Origin: JBQTGK01 sp052400665
Lineage (GTDB): Bacteria; Bacteroidota; Bacteroidia; Bacteroidales; Marinifilaceae
DNA length: 64,000 bases
Direction: 5' to 3' (one strand)
Assembly (NCBI GenBank): GCA_052400665.1
Contig: JBQTGK010000003.1
The position numbers were made by a program, and so were the translations under genes. The notes beneath the pieces are model-generated. The model was not told where the DNA came from. It saw nothing but the letters and a program-made list of their open reading frames with translations, and ran no database searches. Position 1 is the first letter of the stretch. Every line of letters starts with the position of its first letter. This document shows positions 1 to 9,790 of this stretch, in pieces.

Positions 1-1
1 A

Positions 2-397
2 TGTATTTTACGAGATAAACCAGAAAATTTTATGGTTTTTTCGGGAGACGATGCTTTGGCTTTCCCAGCAGTTTGTCTGGGTGCTGATGGTGTAATTTCG
101 GTTGCAGCGAATCTTTTTCCTCAGGAGTTTCACGATTTAATAAAATATGCTTTAAATGGTGATGTTGAAAAATCACGAGAAATACATCTAAAATATTTAC
201 AAATTATTCAATTGTGTTTTATCGAATCAAATCCAATTCCTGTTAAAACAGGATTAAGCTTAATGGGAAAGGTGCAAGAAGAATTTCGTTCGCCAATGAG
301 TACTATGGAGGAGGAAAACAAATCGCTTTTGCTGGTTGAACTTCAAAAGTTATTGGTTCAAACTTCAACTTACATGTCAGAAATAGAAGAGTTATAA
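2..397 (+). CDS. dapA: 4-hydroxy-tetrahydrodipicolinate synthase, C-terminal part
   Basis: The reading frame is open from base 2, so the N-terminus lies outside the window and about 131 C-terminal residues are visible. The text has the closing helices of the DapA TIM barrel: a GDDALAFPAVCLGADGVIS stretch (the loop before the last beta strand, where the family reads G-D-D-x-x-x-L-P-x-x-x-x-G), then a helical tail with the ESNPIPVKTGL signature. DapA condenses pyruvate with aspartate semialdehyde in lysine and meso-diaminopimelate synthesis in the cytoplasm. A strong terminator follows, so it ends its transcription unit. N-acetylneuraminate lyase is a relative, but the NPIPVK segment favours DapA. 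Confidence 0.9.
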   Translation, partial: CILRDKPENFMVFSGDDALAFPAVCLGADGVISVAANLFPQEFHDLIKYALNGDVEKSREIHLKYLQIIQLCFIESNPIPVKTGLSLMGKVQEEFRSPMSTMEEENKSLLLVELQKLLVQTSTYMSEIEEL

Positions 398-432
398 TCA
401 GTAATAAAAATTATATTTACTATAATATTTCC

Positions 433-467
433 TAAGCTACCTTATTTTTAAGGTAGCTTATTTTTTT
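433..467 (+). terminator. Intrinsic terminator after dapA
   Basis: A perfect 11-bp stem (433-443 with 450-460) with a 6-nt loop is followed by seven T. It lies 36 bases after the dapA stop codon. Confidence 0.9.
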
Positions 468-703
468 ATAAAAACTCTAAGTGAGTCTATTTTATTATTC
501 TCAATTATTTTACTTACTTTTCAATTAGTCTATAATGATATTGATTTATAGGTGATTATAAATGATTTTTTTTCTGTATCTATATTCTTTAAAAAAAAAC
601 ATGAACATATATTGAAACCTAATTGATATTATATAGTACAATAATCTGTAAAACAGGATATCTCTTTAAAAATAGGATAACCTTAAGAAATTTAAGTACT
701 AAT
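468..703. other. AT-rich gap before the Cys-motif gene
   Basis: No open frame of interest, RNA gene or repeat is visible. It must carry the promoter of the next gene, but I see no good TAnnTTTG element. Confidence 0.5.
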
Positions 704-1486
704 ATGAATAAAGACTTACTCTTTGCATTAATACAAAATCCGAATCTAATTCCTGGAATTTATAACTATTGCGATGGTTGGTGTGAGCGTTGCGACTTTA
801 CATCAAATTGTCTTAATTATAAAATGATGGATGAAGGTGTTTCAGATGTTAAGTTAACAGAGAATGAAGCTTCTTCTACCATGGAGAATCTCGATGAAAT
901 GTTCGAGATAAGTATGGAGTTACTTAACCAGGCAGCAAAAGATTTAGGAATGGAATTGCCTAAAAAAGCGCTTCATTATGATGCTGATGAAGAGGAAGAA
1001 AAAGATGATTTGATATTTAAAAGCCAGTTAATGCTTCAGGCTGATAAATATTCCGAACTGGTTGATTCATGGTTTGCCGATTTTGAATCATTAATTCAAG
1101 TAGGCAATAATACTCTTAAAGAACTTTGCGACTTTACAGAGGAAGATGAAATGAATGAAGATGAAAAAATGATTTTTAATGTTTCGGAGATTATTCATTG
1201 GTATCAGTTCATAATTCCAAGTAAATTATTTAGATCATTACGAAGTAAAGCCAATACCGAAGAAACAGGAAATGAATTTTATAAACACGATAGCATTGCC
1301 TCGGCAAAAGTTGTCTTAATTTCTATCGATCGATCAATTGATTCCTGGAGCTTTTTCCTTAATCGATTTCCCGAATCAGAAGATCGAATGCTCCCAATTT
1401 TATTGCTTTTATCAGGTTTTAGAGCTTTGGTTGATAAAGTTTTTCCCGATTCGAAAGATTTTATAAGACCAGGTTTTGATATCTAA
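704..1486 (+). CDS. Conserved hypothetical protein with N-terminal CX3CX2CX5C motif
   Basis: I place the start at the ATG at 704 because the 27 upstream in-frame codons look like untranslated AT-rich text and the known family begins close to its Cys motif. The protein (260 aa) has no signal peptide or membrane segment. Near residues 22-35 it reads YCDGWCERCDFTSNC, four cysteines spaced 3, 2 and 5, which could bind a metal ion or Fe-S cluster (inference). An acidic central segment (DADEEEEKDD) follows, and the rest is predicted helical. It stands alone between a terminator and a lipoprotein gene. Similar Cys-headed proteins occur widely as hypotheticals, and I cannot assign a function. Confidence 0.75.
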   Translation: MNKDLLFALIQNPNLIPGIYNYCDGWCERCDFTSNCLNYKMMDEGVSDVKLTENEASSTMENLDEMFEISMELLNQAAKDLGMELPKKALHYDADEEEEKDDLIFKSQLMLQADKYSELVDSWFADFESLIQVGNNTLKELCDFTEEDEMNEDEKMIFNVSEIIHWYQFIIPSKLFRSLRSKANTEETGNEFYKHDSIASAKVVLISIDRSIDSWSFFLNRFPESEDRMLPILLLLSGFRALVDKVFPDSKDFIRPGFDI

Positions 1487-1576
1487 CTGAATATGAGGGG
1501 TATATGATTTAAAAATAAATAATTGACTATTGTTAAAAAAAACTACGACCCATTAATTACTATTAAAAATTACAGT

Positions 1577-3553
1577 ATGAGAAAGAATGTAATGTTTTTA
1601 GCGCTTGTTTTAACTTTATTCTCTTTAGAAGGATGTTTAGATAGCCCTAATATTGTTGAAGAGGAGGAAAATTTAGATGTAATGTCGAAGATGGATATTC
1701 CTTTCGATTTTAATTTTGAGACTGCTAAAGATATTGTCGTTTCATTTAGTGGAACAAAACAAACCAATTCAAATTTAGTTAAGTACACTGTTTATTTGTA
1801 CGATGAAGATTATACTGATTCAGAGGTTACCTATACCGATGAGGCAGGAGAAGAGGTGACAGCAACCTTGCAAATTGCAAATGCTTTAAATAATAAAATT
1901 GCTACGGTAATAACCGACGAAAGTAGTTTTGAAAAAAATATTACCATTCCGGCATATTGTAATTCTTTGTACATTGTAAAGAATGATATGGGAATTTTTA
2001 GTTCTTCTATTGTTGAAGTGAACGGAACAACAGCTAAGTTTGCAAAGCATACTACAAAATCAACAGGCGAAACCGTTGATATTTTTTACGGTACAAATGG
2101 CAGTGGCGATCTTTTTACTATTAACGAGACTACAAATGAATTAACTGTTATTAGTTCGTTGCCCGACAATACAGGCAGTTATACATGTGCAATAGATCCC
2201 GTATCGCGAAAGCTTTATACCATAGGTAACAATTATCCAAATTATAGTTTGTATTGTTACGATATTGATGCAGGAACCTGGGAAACTAAAGGGTATGTTA
2301 GATCTGGGGGACCAAGATTAGGATATAATCGTAATGATGGTTTGTTGTATTTTTCTACATCAAAATATGTTTATGCTTTAAATCCATCTAATGCAGAAAA
2401 ACTTGCAACCTATGTTATTAGAGGATTGGAAAGTACTTCGGGTGGTGATTTAACATTCGATAAAGATGGAGTGATGTATATTTCCAGTACCACAGGTTTA
2501 TACCGATGCGATTTTAACGAGGGGAATACTATAGATGCCACTTGGATTAGTTCAGAGTCTCTTCCAAATTATCCTAATTCCTTAACATTTGATTCTAACG
2601 ATGAATTGTGGTGGGCAACAGCAATTGGTAACGAAGGTCTAAATTTTATTATGGATAAAGTTACTGGAGGATGGGAAGCTCGTTCAACATACAGTACACT
2701 TATTCACGATTTAGCAACCTTACCTTACGATGAAGATAGTATTGAAGATTTAGATACTGACGGGGATGGTATTATTGATTTTTATGATGAATTTCCAGAA
2801 GATGCCGATAAAGCAACAACGACATATACACCATCGGTTTATGGTTGGGGAACTTATGCATTTGAAGATTTATGGCCTGCTAAAGGAGACTATGATTTTA
2901 ACGATTTGGTATTGAACTACAGGTACACAAACGTTGAAAATGCTGATGGTAAAATTGTAGAAACAATAGCAAATTTCGTCATTAAAAATATTGGGGGATC
3001 ATTTGTAAATGGATTTGGAATCCAGCTTAATATGGATGAATCCTTAATTAAGGAGGTAACTGGCTACAATCTTACTGAAAATATTGTGAATGTGAATAGT
3101 AAAGGCCTAGAAATGGAACAATCGTTCCCTGTTATTATAGCTTTTGATAATGCCTGGGCAAACAAAAATGAGTCTGATTTAGAAATTGTAATTACCTATA
3201 ATGAGCCTATAGATGTATTGGGAAATATTAACCCTTTTATTTTTATAAATAAGGATCGCGGGCGCGAGTTACATTGTTCAAATATGGCGCCAACAGATTT
3301 AATGGATCAAAGTCGTTTCGGAACTTATGACGATAATAGCGATGTGGAGAAGGGGGTCTATTACAAGGGCAGTTATAATTTACCTTGGGGTATAGATATT
3401 ATTCATGATTTTGCTTATCCAAAAGAAAAGTCGGAAGTAGTATTAGGATATCCTTATTTTAAGAATTGGGCCGAGTCAGGCGGAAGCGAGTATGACGATT
3501 GGTACAAGGAAAAATCTGGTTATCGTGATTATAATTATTTAGAAACGAATTAA
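1577..3553 (+). CDS. Secreted LruC/DUF4842-domain lipoprotein
   Basis: The ATG at 1577 is preferred over the earlier TTG at 1523 because it opens a typical lipoprotein signal, MRKNVMFLALVLTLFSLEGC, with lipobox L-E-G-C. The mature protein (about 640 aa) has a beta-rich middle with propeller-like repeats (GDLFTINETTNEL, YALNPSNAEKLATY). Then comes a calcium-binding thrombospondin-type segment DTDGDGIIDFYDEFPED, and a C-terminal LruC/DUF4842 domain opening with YGWGTYAFEDLWPAKGDYDFNDLVL. Such proteins are anchored at the outer membrane or cell surface in Bacteroidota, and their ligands are unknown. It is followed by a terminator, so it is probably monocistronic. Confidence 0.85.
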   Translation: MRKNVMFLALVLTLFSLEGCLDSPNIVEEEENLDVMSKMDIPFDFNFETAKDIVVSFSGTKQTNSNLVKYTVYLYDEDYTDSEVTYTDEAGEEVTATLQIANALNNKIATVITDESSFEKNITIPAYCNSLYIVKNDMGIFSSSIVEVNGTTAKFAKHTTKSTGETVDIFYGTNGSGDLFTINETTNELTVISSLPDNTGSYTCAIDPVSRKLYTIGNNYPNYSLYCYDIDAGTWETKGYVRSGGPRLGYNRNDGLLYFSTSKYVYALNPSNAEKLATYVIRGLESTSGGDLTFDKDGVMYISSTTGLYRCDFNEGNTIDATWISSESLPNYPNSLTFDSNDELWWATAIGNEGLNFIMDKVTGGWEARSTYSTLIHDLATLPYDEDSIEDLDTDGDGIIDFYDEFPEDADKATTTYTPSVYGWGTYAFEDLWPAKGDYDFNDLVLNYRYTNVENADGKIVETIANFVIKNIGGSFVNGFGIQLNMDESLIKEVTGYNLTENIVNVNSKGLEMEQSFPVIIAFDNAWANKNESDLEIVITYNEPIDVLGNINPFIFINKDRGRELHCSNMAPTDLMDQSRFGTYDDNSDVEKGVYYKGSYNLPWGIDIIHDFAYPKEKSEVVLGYPYFKNWAESGGSEYDDWYKEKSGYRDYNYLETN

Positions 3554-3572
3554 TATTAGAAATTAATAAAAC

Positions 3573-3603
3573 AAAAAAAGTCGGGAACCACCCGACTTTT
3601 TTT
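3573..3603 (+). terminator. Intrinsic terminator after the LruC lipoprotein gene
   Basis: The stem AAAAGTCGGG/CCCGACTTTT has a 5-nt loop, A-rich on the left and seven T on the right, so it can act in both directions. Confidence 0.9.
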
Positions 3604-3960
3604 ATTCACTTTATAACCCTATTTACTCTATTTATGAAAAAACCACTTTTCCTTAATCTTACATTACAAATGTAATTGCTTAGGTGGTTAAATGGTTTGA
3701 AAATTTGTTAAAGAAGTTTAAAAGATTAATTAATACGCTTCTACATCGGTTAGACCATTTTAAAACAATAAGATATTTGCTTGATAAAGCGGATAATTTC
3801 AGCACATAACAAAACTAATTTTTGGCAAAGTCTTGTTTTTTCAATTATTTATGTGAATTCATTAAAAATCTATTTTATTGGCTTAAAAAATATTAATTCT
3901 TAGTAGATGCAAGGCGAATAGTTTATTACATTTGTTTTACTAATTATAAAAAAATAAGAA
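3604..3960. other. Intergenic region with nested hairpins
   Basis: No protein-coding frame. It holds a 7-bp hairpin with a 3-nt loop (3659-3665 with 3669-3675), enclosed by a second pair AACCAC/GTGGTT (3641-3646 with 3684-3689), and another 7-bp pair AAATGGT/ACCATTT (3690-3696 with 3754-3760). A TACATTTG box at 3927-3934 fits the Bacteroidota -7 element for the next gene, but no TTTG sits at the right distance upstream. Whether the hairpins form an RNA is unknown. Confidence 0.4.
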
Positions 3961-6054
3961 TTGGATATTTCCCTTGTTACACAATATTCTTTGTGGTATT
4001 TATTGCCGTTTACATTGCTAGCATTCGGGCTTGTGTATTGGCAATATTTTTTTCGTAAACCATATCATAATAATTTGTCGGTTTCACAAATTCTTACTTT
4101 AGGATCATTACGTTTCTTAGCTTTGTTCTTGTTGTTAATATTACTAATTGCACCACAATTAAAATATAAAAAACGAATAGAGAATAAGCCTGCATTAATA
4201 TTTGCTCAGGATAATTCCTCTTCATTGCGATTAGGTAAAGATTCGTCCTATTATTTGAATCAATATCCAAAAGATATAATTACTTTATTAAGTACATTAG
4301 AGAATCGTTACGATATTCAGTACCTAAAATTTGGAAAACAGGTTGAGCAATTAGATAGTTTTAAATTTGACTATTCTTATACCGATTTTTCTGAGCTAAT
4401 GACTTATTTGAAGAATAATTATGGAAATCGTGAGAATGTTCAGGTCTTATTAGCAAGCGATGGTTTGTATAATGTGGGTGGAAATCCACGTTATCTGGCA
4501 AAAGAACTATCATTGCCGGTGCATACTTTACAATTAGGAGATACCAGTATTGTAAATGATATTTCTCTATTCTCGGTAAAATCGAATCGTATTGGTTTTA
4601 CTAATAGTCGACTACCTGTTCGTATTGGTATTAAGGCAAACAATGCAAAGGGAAGTAAGCTGCAGATCTTAATAATAAGGGGCAATAAAGTACTTGTGAA
4701 AGATAATCTTATTGTTAATCAGGAATCCTTTTATGCTGAAAAAGATTATATGATTATTCCTGAGTATAAAGGTCTTCAAAGATTTACTACAGAAGTAAAA
4801 TCGAATGTAAAAGAATATTCACTTAAAAATAATAGTGCCGATTTTGTTGTAGATGTCCTGGATAGCAAACGAAAAATTGCCATTTGTTTTGATCAATATC
4901 ATCCCGATATCTCAGCATTAAAATCGGCGATAGATAACAATTCAAATTTCAGCTCAGAACTTATTAATTTATCAAAACAAACAGCCAATTTAAGAGATGT
5001 TAATTTGTGTGTCATGTATCAAATTCCATCAAAAAGTGAATCTTATCCAGGATTATTTCAGCAGGTTAAGCGAGAAAAAATACCTTTATTGATGGTAGTA
5101 GGTGGGAATACCAATTTATTGGAGCTTAATAAATTGGATATTGGTCTGCAGTTTTCTAATAAAGATGGATTATTTCGTGATGCAGTCTATTCAGAAAACG
5201 ATGTATTTTCTTTATTTCAGACTCAATCTTCGAATAAAGAGTTTTTTACAAAATTACCACCATTATTAGTTCCCTTTGGTGATTATACTTTTGGTGTTGA
5301 AAATTACACTTTAGCTTATCAAAAGGTAAAAGGAATAGAAACCTCATATCCTTTAATTTCTTTTTCAAATATTCAGGATCAGAAAATTTCCTGGATTTTT
5401 GGTGAAGGAATATGGCGATGGAAATTGTACGAATATCAAATGAACGATACACATCAGCATTTTAATGAGTTGGTGAATAGAATTATGCAATATCAGGCTT
5501 TAAAAGTTAAAAAAAATCAATTAGTAATAAAGCATGAAAAAGATTTTATTGAAGGAAATAATATTTTGATAAATGCAGAGCTGTACAATGAAAGTTATCA
5601 GATATCGAATGCTGCTGATTTAAAATTCGAATTATCTGATAGTGATTCCAATACCTATGATTACACTTTTAACAGGCAGGATGGCGCTTATCAATTGTCC
5701 CTAAACTTCCTTAAAAAGGGAGAATATAAATATTGGGTTAAAACAATAGGTTTAGAGAAGAATCTGGAACGAAAGGGACAATTTGTTGTTCGATCGAATA
5801 GTTTGGAATCTAAAACATTACAAGCTAATAAGGATGTGTTGGTACAGATTTCTGAAAAATCGAACGGACAATATTTTACCTTGTCTGGTTTGAAAGATCT
5901 TAAACAATTTTTGCTTTCTGGAGAGAAAACAAAGACAACAATTTCTTCGGAAGTAAGATATGGGAATGCAGTAGATTTATTATATTTACTAAGTTTTATT
6001 ATCATATTAATGATTTTGGAATGGTTTTTGAAGAAATACTGGCTGGGAAACTAA
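3961..6054 (+). CDS. Membrane-anchored VWA-like protein, TTG start
   Basis: Two transmembrane helices (about residues 10-30 and 47-66) are followed by a von Willebrand factor A-like domain and a long extracytoplasmic region, closed by a C-terminal helix (about 670-690) and a basic tail. The MIDAS metal site D-x-S-x-S is present as DNSSS at residue 84, and the usual second motif appears as ASDGLYNVGG at about 165-174. The start is TTG at 3961: an in-frame TAA lies two codons upstream and no ATG precedes the first membrane helix. The topology resembles BatA/BatB-type proteins, but the lack of BatA neighbours leaves the role open. It is co-transcribed with the next lipoprotein gene (27-base gap). 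Confidence 0.75.
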   Translation: MDISLVTQYSLWYLLPFTLLAFGLVYWQYFFRKPYHNNLSVSQILTLGSLRFLALFLLLILLIAPQLKYKKRIENKPALIFAQDNSSSLRLGKDSSYYLNQYPKDIITLLSTLENRYDIQYLKFGKQVEQLDSFKFDYSYTDFSELMTYLKNNYGNRENVQVLLASDGLYNVGGNPRYLAKELSLPVHTLQLGDTSIVNDISLFSVKSNRIGFTNSRLPVRIGIKANNAKGSKLQILIIRGNKVLVKDNLIVNQESFYAEKDYMIIPEYKGLQRFTTEVKSNVKEYSLKNNSADFVVDVLDSKRKIAICFDQYHPDISALKSAIDNNSNFSSELINLSKQTANLRDVNLCVMYQIPSKSESYPGLFQQVKREKIPLLMVVGGNTNLLELNKLDIGLQFSNKDGLFRDAVYSENDVFSLFQTQSSNKEFFTKLPPLLVPFGDYTFGVENYTLAYQKVKGIETSYPLISFSNIQDQKISWIFGEGIWRWKLYEYQMNDTHQHFNELVNRIMQYQALKVKKNQLVIKHEKDFIEGNNILINAELYNESYQISNAADLKFELSDSDSNTYDYTFNRQDGAYQLSLNFLKKGEYKYWVKTIGLEKNLERKGQFVVRSNSLESKTLQANKDVLVQISEKSNGQYFTLSGLKDLKQFLLSGEKTKTTISSEVRYGNAVDLLYLLSFIIILMILEWFLKKYWLGN

Positions 6055-6081
6055 TCCTAATCTAAAGAATAATACTGCCAA

Positions 6082-7143
6082 ATGACTATACATTTACTTT
6101 TTCTATTTAAGGGTGGAGTAAGAAATTACTTATTGATATTCCTGATCTTTATTTTATCATCGTGTCAAACAACAGCCTTGTATCAGTTCGAAAGTTTAAA
6201 AGCACCTAAAATAATTATTCCTCCGGATGTTAAAACATTTGGTTTTGTAGATAGAAATACCAGTTTTGATATTGATTCAGTAGGGGATTATTATAAGGTG
6301 AATGAGATGACAATTAAGGATTCATTAAACTATGATAGCATAAGATCCCTGAATTGCTATTTGGGTTTATCGGAAAATTTATCGGAGTATTTGGGGGCTG
6401 ATTCGATTCCTTATATCAAATTACCACAAAAGCATTTTACTGGCAAACGGGTTTATAAACCAATGGAATGGACCCAGGTTGATAGTATTTGTGAATCGAC
6501 AGGTTCGGATGTATTAGTTTGTTTAGAAGACATTCTGATTTTTAATGAATATAAAATAATTAGTGAAGAAGAAAATTGGGGAATTACTGATATTAAGTAT
6601 TATTCGGTTTGGAGAATATACGATCCTTTATTACAAAAACTGCTCGACGAGCGAATAGTAATGGATAGTTTGTATTCCGAGGTAAGTTCCAGTTCCTATG
6701 AAAGTTTGGTAGAGGAGAAAATACCTAGCCGAAAAGAAATAAGCGCCGATGTAGCCTACGAAATTGGCCGTAAATATGCCAATTTAATATCTCCCCAATG
6801 GACCGATATTACCAGAGAGTATTTTGTAGCTGGAGATCAGGATTTTATTTTGGCGCGTTATTATCTCGAGAATGATAATCTGGAACAAAGTATTTCTATT
6901 TGGGAAAAATTAGCAGAAGCTAAAGATTTAAAAATATCTGCACGAGCAGCATATAATTTGGCCATGGCCTACGAATTAAAAAATGATTTTAAGCAAGCCA
7001 ATCATTGGATGAGAAAATCGGTAACTTTATATCGTAAAATGAAAAAAGAACCAAGCGAATTTAAAAAAGTGAAAAAATACTTTGAACAACTCACTCAAAG
7101 AACTCAAAATAATTATTTACTTGATAAATTTTTTGGTGAATAA
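6082..7143 (+). CDS. DUF6340-like lipoprotein with TPR-like C-terminus
   Basis: The N-terminus has a hydrophobic stretch ending in a lipobox (LSSC at about residues 29-32), so this is an exported lipoprotein. The opening after the cysteine (QTTALYQFESLKAPKIIIPPDVKTFGFVDR) matches the Bacteroidota DUF6340 family as I remember it. From about residue 250 two helical hairpins, ARYYLENDNLEQSISIWEKLA and AAYNLAMAYELKNDFKQANHWM, look like TPR repeats. It follows the VWA protein at 27 bases and the pair probably forms one envelope-associated unit. The family function is not known. Confidence 0.75.
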   Translation: MTIHLLFLFKGGVRNYLLIFLIFILSSCQTTALYQFESLKAPKIIIPPDVKTFGFVDRNTSFDIDSVGDYYKVNEMTIKDSLNYDSIRSLNCYLGLSENLSEYLGADSIPYIKLPQKHFTGKRVYKPMEWTQVDSICESTGSDVLVCLEDILIFNEYKIISEEENWGITDIKYYSVWRIYDPLLQKLLDERIVMDSLYSEVSSSSYESLVEEKIPSRKEISADVAYEIGRKYANLISPQWTDITREYFVAGDQDFILARYYLENDNLEQSISIWEKLAEAKDLKISARAAYNLAMAYELKNDFKQANHWMRKSVTLYRKMKKEPSEFKKVKKYFEQLTQRTQNNYLLDKFFGE

Positions 7144-7166
7144 TAAATATATACTAAAATATATGC

Positions 7167-7198
7167 CCCCTGAAAGAAGATTCTCTCAGGGGTTTTTT
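7167..7198 (+). terminator. Intrinsic terminator after the DUF6340 gene
   Basis: CCCCTGA (7167-7173) pairs with TCAGGGG (7186-7192), followed by six T. Confidence 0.85.
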
Positions 7199-7229
7199 AA
7201 TTTTGTTTTTTATATTAAAAATTTTACAA

Positions 7230-8468
7230 ATGACATCTACAACAATACTATATATAATACTTGGAATTTTAGCCTTCGATTTTATTTTAGAAAGAGTACT
7301 CGATGTGCTAAACCTACGCAATTGGTCACCCGAATTGCCCAAAGTACTGGAAGGAATTTACGATCGCGAAAAATACAGTAAATCGCAGCAATATCAGCAG
7401 GAAAAATATAGGCTTAGTTTTATTTCATCAAGTTTAAGTTTTGTAGCAAGCTTTTTAATGATATTAATGGGAGGTTTTGCCTGGCTCGATGAGTTGGTGA
7501 GACAATTTACCGACAATCCAATAGGTGTCGCGCTTTTGTTTTTTGGAGTAATTATGTTAGTCTCGAGCATAATAGGTATGCCATTTTCTTACTATTCCAC
7601 TTTTGTGATTGAAGAAAAATATGGATTTAACAGAACCACTTTAAAGACTTTTATTTTAGATAAGATAAAAGGAGGAATATTAGGTGTAATAATTGGGGGT
7701 GGATTGTTGGCTTTGTTAATATGGATTTATCAGCAAACAACCCAAGATTTTTGGTGGATGGCTTGGTCGGTAATGGCAGCTTTCATGATTTTTATGACCA
7801 TGTTTTATTCATCACTAATAGTTCCTCTTTTTAACAAGCAGACACCTTTAGAAGATGGGGAATTAAAATCAGCAATAAAAGCATTTGCCGATAAAGCAGA
7901 TTTTAAACTTGATAATGTTTTTGTGATGGATGGCTCAAAAAGATCATCGAAAGGGAATGCATATTTTAGTGGTTTGGGAGCAAAGAAAAGAATTGTTTTA
8001 TTCGATACCTTAATTAATGAACTAAGCACTGAGGAAATTGTAGCTGTTTTGGCTCACGAAATAGGTCACTATAAGAAAAAACATACTTTAAGCGGAATTT
8101 TAATATCTCTGTTACAAACAGGATTGATGTTTTATATTTTCTCCATTTTTATTGGAAATCCTGCTTTATCGGAAGCATTGGGTGCCGAAGTGCATGGCTT
8201 TCATCTTGGTTTAATTGCATTCGGCATTTTATATTCGCCTATCTCATCAATTTTAGGTCTGATTATGAATTTTTGGTCGAGACATAACGAATATCAGGCT
8301 GACGAATTTGCCAGTGATAAATACGAGGGACAAGCATTGGGTGATGCATTAATAAAACTTTCCATAAGTTCATTAAGTAATTTAACACCGCATAAAGCTT
8401 ATGTCTTTTTTTATTATTCACATCCAACTCTTTTACAAAGATTGCAGGCTATTGGATTCAAGAAGTGA
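7230..8468 (+). CDS. M48 family zinc metalloprotease, Ste24/CAAX-protease type
   Basis: The protein (412 aa) has several membrane helices. The zinc motif H-E-x-x-H appears as VLAHEIGHYKKKH (His276, Glu277, His280) and the third ligand as NEYQADEFA further on, which together define peptidase family M48. Overall length and N-terminal membrane helices match Ste24-like (M48A) members rather than the shorter HtpX. In bacteria these integral membrane proteases take part in quality control of membrane proteins. The ATG at 7230 is chosen over an earlier in-frame codon at 7203, which lies only 5 bases after the terminator of the previous gene. The next gene, cinA, lies 46 bases downstream and may be co-transcribed. 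Confidence 0.9.
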   Translation: MTSTTILYIILGILAFDFILERVLDVLNLRNWSPELPKVLEGIYDREKYSKSQQYQQEKYRLSFISSSLSFVASFLMILMGGFAWLDELVRQFTDNPIGVALLFFGVIMLVSSIIGMPFSYYSTFVIEEKYGFNRTTLKTFILDKIKGGILGVIIGGGLLALLIWIYQQTTQDFWWMAWSVMAAFMIFMTMFYSSLIVPLFNKQTPLEDGELKSAIKAFADKADFKLDNVFVMDGSKRSSKGNAYFSGLGAKKRIVLFDTLINELSTEEIVAVLAHEIGHYKKKHTLSGILISLLQTGLMFYIFSIFIGNPALSEALGAEVHGFHLGLIAFGILYSPISSILGLIMNFWSRHNEYQADEFASDKYEGQALGDALIKLSISSLSNLTPHKAYVFFYYSHPTLLQRLQAIGFKK

Positions 8469-8514
8469 TCTTAATACATGTAAGAATTAATTTTTTAATA
8501 TCATATTAATAATA

Positions 8515-9780
8515 ATGCAAGCAGAAATAATTACAATTGGCGACGAAATATTAATTGGACAGATTGTTGACACCAACTCGGCCTGGATGGCAAAAGAGTT
8601 AAATAAAGTTGGAATTGATGTATCTCGTATCAATAGTATTTCTGATCAGAAATCGGATATTATTAACTCTTTAGAAGAATCTTTAGAGAGAGTATCCTTA
8701 GTTTTAATGACCGGAGGTTTGGGGCCAACAAATGATGATATTACCAAGAAAACGCTGAGCGATTATTTTGGAATGAATTTAATTGAGGATCCCAGACTTT
8801 TTAAAAGAGTAAAGGAAAGACTAGCTGGTTATGGTATCCCCATGAACAAGTTTAACAGAGAACAAGCGCTTATTCCGGATAAAGCCAGAATTATTGATAA
8901 TAATTTTGGATCGGCACCTTGTATGTGGTTCGAAAAAAATGGGAAAGTAGTAATCTCCATGCCAGGAGTACCTTTCGAAATGAAGGGGATAATGCAAGAA
9001 GAAGTATTAAAAGCATTGCAGAAACATTTTTCTACTCCGGCTATTGTTCACAAAACAATTATGACCGAAGGAATAGGGGAGTCGGTTCTTGCCGAAATGC
9101 TAATTGATTGGGAGGGCAATTTACCTGATTATATGCATTTGGCTTATTTACCATCACCAGGTGAGGTTCGTTTAAGAATTAGTACAAAAGGGGAAAGCGA
9201 AGATCGGTTAAAGGCTGGAATTAATGAGCAAATTGAATTGTTAAAGAAAATTATTCCCAATAATATTTTTGCTTACGATGATATGCCCATAGAACAAAGC
9301 GTTGCCGAATTGTTACTGGAGCAAGGAATGACTTTGGGAACCGCAGAAAGTTGTACTGGTGGTTATATTGCTCATTTAATAAGTTCGCATGCAGGTAGTT
9401 CGAGATATTTTAAAGGAAGTGTTGTTTCTTATTCGAATGAGATTAAGGAAAATGTGCTGAAAGTAAAATCTGATGATTTAGAGAAATATGGTGCGGTAAG
9501 TCAGCAGGTAGTTGAACAAATGGCAAAAGGTGCCAGAGAACTTTTAAATGTTGATTATGCTCTGGCAACATCTGGAATTGCAGGACCCGATGGCGGTACA
9601 GAAGAAAAACCCGTTGGAACAATATGGATTGCAATGGCATCAAAAAATGGTGTAATTTCTAAAAAATTAAGCTTATATAAAGCACGGGAAAGAAACATTC
9701 GAGTATCAGCTCTAAAGGTTTTAGGACTTTTATTACAAGAACTTAAAAAGAAAGATGTTTACTGTAACTGTAGTAATTAA
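8515..9780 (+). CDS. cinA: CinA family protein (competence/damage-inducible; NMN deamidase domain)
   Basis: The full-length two-domain CinA (421 aa) has an N-terminal molybdopterin-binding-like (MoCF) domain, starting MQAEIITIGDEILIGQIVDTNS with the LMTGGLGPTNDDITKK motif near residues 63-78. Its C-terminal PncC-type amidohydrolase domain carries TAESCTGG at 276-283 and SGIAGPDGG later. Characterised members hydrolyse nicotinamide mononucleotide to nicotinate mononucleotide in pyridine nucleotide recycling, and some also act on ADP-ribose. The start ATG is clear. A terminator follows at once. Confidence 0.93.
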   Translation: MQAEIITIGDEILIGQIVDTNSAWMAKELNKVGIDVSRINSISDQKSDIINSLEESLERVSLVLMTGGLGPTNDDITKKTLSDYFGMNLIEDPRLFKRVKERLAGYGIPMNKFNREQALIPDKARIIDNNFGSAPCMWFEKNGKVVISMPGVPFEMKGIMQEEVLKALQKHFSTPAIVHKTIMTEGIGESVLAEMLIDWEGNLPDYMHLAYLPSPGEVRLRISTKGESEDRLKAGINEQIELLKKIIPNNIFAYDDMPIEQSVAELLLEQGMTLGTAESCTGGYIAHLISSHAGSSRYFKGSVVSYSNEIKENVLKVKSDDLEKYGAVSQQVVEQMAKGARELLNVDYALATSGIAGPDGGTEEKPVGTIWIAMASKNGVISKKLSLYKARERNIRVSALKVLGLLLQELKKKDVYCNCSN

Positions 9781-9790
9781 ACTATGCTAA

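Noticed and set aside
7082..7381. Plus-strand frame overlapping the DUF6340 and M48 genes
   Set aside because: It spans the terminator and has no protein-like features.
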